Below, one piece after another: positions 61,479 through 64,000 of a stretch of 64,000 nt of DNA. The first letter of the stretch is position 1. Each line of letters starts with the position of its first letter. The notes beneath the pieces were generated by a model. It did not search any database. It was not told the DNA's origin and was given only the letters and a program-made list of their open reading frames with translations. A program made the translations under genes and the position numbers. Source of the DNA: Pseudomonadota bacterium. GTDB taxonomy: Bacteria > Pseudomonadota > Gammaproteobacteria > Burkholderiales > Gallionellaceae. The stretch is taken from the NCBI GenBank assembly GCA_026399735.1, contig JAPLQK010000024.1:1-64000 (forward strand). Direction: 5' to 3'.

Positions 61479-63335
61479 ATGTTAGCCACCCTGCCAGTCG
61501 AAAACTATCATTCCAACGGACGCTCACTGCACGTTGAATTCCCGGACAATTTTGATCTGGCACAGGGCAGCGTCATGACGCCGCTTCAGGAAATCATTGC
61601 ACACCGCAAACTGAGCGCCCTGTTCCAGCCCATTATCGATCTGAAGAGCGGTGAATTTTTAGGCTTTGAGGGTCTGATACGCGGTCCGGCGGACAGCACG
61701 CTGCATTCGCCGGTCAACCTGTTTGGCGCGGCACAGCAGCAGAACCTGTCGCTGGAAGTCGAAATGTTGTCGCGCCAGATTGTGCTGGAAACATTTGCCA
61801 GACTGAAATTGCCGGGCAATCTGTTCCTCAACATCAGCCCGGAAACGATGGCTCATCCCAGCTTCAAAAACGGTCAGACGCTGGAATTCATGCAAAAGCT
61901 GGGTATTGATCCTGCACGCGTCGTGATGGAGATCACCGAAAATCAACCCACCTACGATTTCGAAGAAATGCGCGCTGCGCTGCTGCATTATCGCCAAATG
62001 GGTTTCCGGACAGCCATCGACGATCTGGGCGAAGGCTTTTCCAGTTTGCGCTTATGGTCGGAACTGCGCCCGGAATATATCAAGATCGATATGCATTTCG
62101 TCCAGGGCGTGGATCACGACCCGATCAAACTGCAATTCTTGAAATCCATACAGCAGATTGCCGAAAGTTGCGGCACACGCGTCATCGCTGAAGGCATTGA
62201 AACCGAAGGCGAGTTGCGCGTGGTCAAGGATATCGGCATCGCACTCGGCCAGGGATATTTTATTGCACGCCCGAGCCCCACACCGCCCTTGCTGGCATCC
62301 AAAGAAACCAGCCACATTATCAACTCAAACAATATTTCAATATTTCCTGCCAGCGCGTCGAGCCACCGCTCGCAAATGACAGCGCGAAAGTTATTGAGTT
62401 ATGTTGAACCGGTTCAGCCTGAAACATCAAACGACCAGGTTTTTGAACGCTTTTCCGGCAACCCGGCATTACACATCATCCCGGTAGTCAAGAACGGACT
62501 GCCGGTCGGACTCATCAACCGTTATCAGTTCATCGACGCCTTCGCCAAGCCGTTCCAGCGCGAATTGATCGGTAAAAAGTCCTGCTATAAATTGATTCAG
62601 TCCGAACCGCTGCTGGTAGAAAAAAACATGCCGATCGAGGAACTGAGCCATTTTCTGGCGGAAGCGGATACCCGTCATTTCGCCGATGGTTTCATCATCA
62701 CCGAAAATGGCCGCTATATCGGCGTCGCCTCCGGACAGGATTTGTTGCGTGAGTTAACGAAAATGCAGCTGGAGTCCGCACGTTATGCCAATCCACTCAG
62801 CCTGCTGCCGGGCAACGTGCCGATCAACGAACATATTGAACGCCTGCTGCAGGCTAACACCTCGTTCATCGCCTGCTATTGCGACCTCGATCATTTCAAG
62901 CCTTTCAATGACGCCTACAGCTATCGCAAAGGCGATGAAATGATCCAGCTCACCGCACGCCTGCTGGGCTGGGCATGCGATCACAATCAGGATTTCATCG
63001 GTCATATCGGTGGCGATGATTTCATCCTGTTAATGCAAAGCCGCGACTGGAAGACGCGTTGCGAGCAGGCCTTGCGCTCGTTCGAGCAAGCCGCCTCCTT
63101 GCTTTTCAAGGAAGAACACCTGATCGACGGCGGCTATTCCAGCGAAGGCCGCGACGGCCAGATTCATTTTCATCCGCTGACCAGCCTGTCGATCGGCGCA
63201 ATTTCTGTCTCACCCGGACAATTCATGTCGCATCACGAAGTATCTGCTGCGATGAGCTGCGCCAAAAAAATGGCGAAGAAAATACCGGGCAACAGCCTGT
63301 TCATCGAACAACGTACGATCGGGAGCTCACTTTGA
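61479..63335 (+). CDS. EAL-CBS-GGDEF domain regulator
   Basis: EAL-like LFQPIIDLKSGEFLGFEGLIRG; CBS-like middle; GGDDFILLMQ. Alternative upstream start 61353. Confidence 0.88.
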   Translation: MLATLPVENYHSNGRSLHVEFPDNFDLAQGSVMTPLQEIIAHRKLSALFQPIIDLKSGEFLGFEGLIRGPADSTLHSPVNLFGAAQQQNLSLEVEMLSRQIVLETFARLKLPGNLFLNISPETMAHPSFKNGQTLEFMQKLGIDPARVVMEITENQPTYDFEEMRAALLHYRQMGFRTAIDDLGEGFSSLRLWSELRPEYIKIDMHFVQGVDHDPIKLQFLKSIQQIAESCGTRVIAEGIETEGELRVVKDIGIALGQGYFIARPSPTPPLLASKETSHIINSNNISIFPASASSHRSQMTARKLLSYVEPVQPETSNDQVFERFSGNPALHIIPVVKNGLPVGLINRYQFIDAFAKPFQRELIGKKSCYKLIQSEPLLVEKNMPIEELSHFLAEADTRHFADGFIITENGRYIGVASGQDLLRELTKMQLESARYANPLSLLPGNVPINEHIERLLQANTSFIACYCDLDHFKPFNDAYSYRKGDEMIQLTARLLGWACDHNQDFIGHIGGDDFILLMQSRDWKTRCEQALRSFEQAASLLFKEEHLIDGGYSSEGRDGQIHFHPLTSLSIGAISVSPGQFMSHHEVSAAMSCAKKMAKKIPGNSLFIEQRTIGSSL

Positions 63336-64000
63336 CGCTGCAAGCCCAATTACGCCTGATCGCCATCATCACGCTGATCAGTCTGTCCGGCGTCGTCATT
63401 TTTGCCGTGATACAACTTTCCATGTTACGCAACACGTTCGACCAGTATCAAAATCAACAGGTATATGCCGCCAATTTGTCAGCAATCAAAAGCGAAGCCC
63501 TGGCCATTTCACGGGCAGACCCGATTCTTCAGGAAACAGCACAGGAACTGGCATTGGCAGACAAGAAAATTCACACCCTGCATCAAAGCACGCTGCTTGC
63601 GGCCCAACCAGGCGTGGATCAAGCCAAACTAAAACAACTGCTCAATGCCTGGGAAGCCTATGCCAAGGGACTGGCACTGGCCACCCGCATTGCCAGTACC
63701 AGCCCGGCGGATGCGGTGACCGCGCAGGATATGCTGTACGGCATGCATACCGGACCGATGATTACCGACATCAACGCGCTGCTGGAGGCCAACAAATCAG
63801 CATGGGCTGACTCTAACGCCTCTATCAACAGCGCCGTCGATCGAATTATCTGGATTATCGTATTGCCGCTGGTTTTTGCCGGGATCGTCATCATTGCTTT
63901 TCAGGCGCGCTTCAACCGTCATTTGAAAAAGCGCGTGGATGATGTCATCCGCGCCATGGATCATCTGATCAACGGGGATCTCACTCACCGCCTGCCCACC
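63332..64000 (+). CDS. Methyl-accepting chemotaxis-like sensor, N-terminal part (runs off window)
   Basis: TTG start overlapping previous stop (TTGA); N-terminal TM, second TM WIIVLPLVFAGIVIIAF, HAMP RFNRHLKKRVDDVIRAMDHLINGDLTHRLPT; open to the window end. Confidence 0.8.
   Translation, partial: MTLQAQLRLIAIITLISLSGVVIFAVIQLSMLRNTFDQYQNQQVYAANLSAIKSEALAISRADPILQETAQELALADKKIHTLHQSTLLAAQPGVDQAKLKQLLNAWEAYAKGLALATRIASTSPADAVTAQDMLYGMHTGPMITDINALLEANKSAWADSNASINSAVDRIIWIIVLPLVFAGIVIIAFQARFNRHLKKRVDDVIRAMDHLINGDLTHRLPT

Overview
The window is a chromosomal segment of a betaproteobacterium; gene content and order suggest a Gallionellaceae/Nitrosomonadales-like host (inference only). The backbone contains: 3' end of gph, trpE, trpG(disrupted)-trpD, htpG, xerC-DUF484-dapF, tag, a tRNA-Arg(CCG), hslO, glmS, glmU, the complete ATP synthase operon (atpIBEFHAGDC), parB/parA, rsmG, mnmG, a divergent glgC, an AsmA/DUF748 protein, two GGDEF/EAL regulators and the start of a chemoreceptor. 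The main accessory feature is a ~14.7 kb integrative element at about 10107-24828. It is bounded by a near-perfect 22-bp direct repeat (GGGGGTATCSTTGGGGGTATCA) and begins with a P4-type integrase. It also carries AlpA/excisionase-like HTH proteins, a Rep_trans-like replication initiator, a second tyrosine recombinase, a SWIM zinc-finger protein, an XRE repressor, a membrane protein/lipoprotein pair, and a compact 4-gene operon: Type III-like Mod, Type III-like Res, HipA-like kinase and DUF3037. That operon is the best candidate for a new or composite defence system. Other notable signals are a ~104-nt structured-RNA candidate between int and alpA, a 15-bp inverted repeat just upstream of the second recombinase, an internal deletion/frameshift in trpG next to the element, a perfect 23-bp palindromic REPIN-like element after trpD, a NIME-like repeat beside a broken toxin-antitoxin locus, a degenerate second tRNA-Arg lacking its T-arm, an IS21 remnant with terminal tandem repeats, and a 7-bp microsatellite immediately upstream of glmS. 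All family assignments are from reading motifs; no database search was run.
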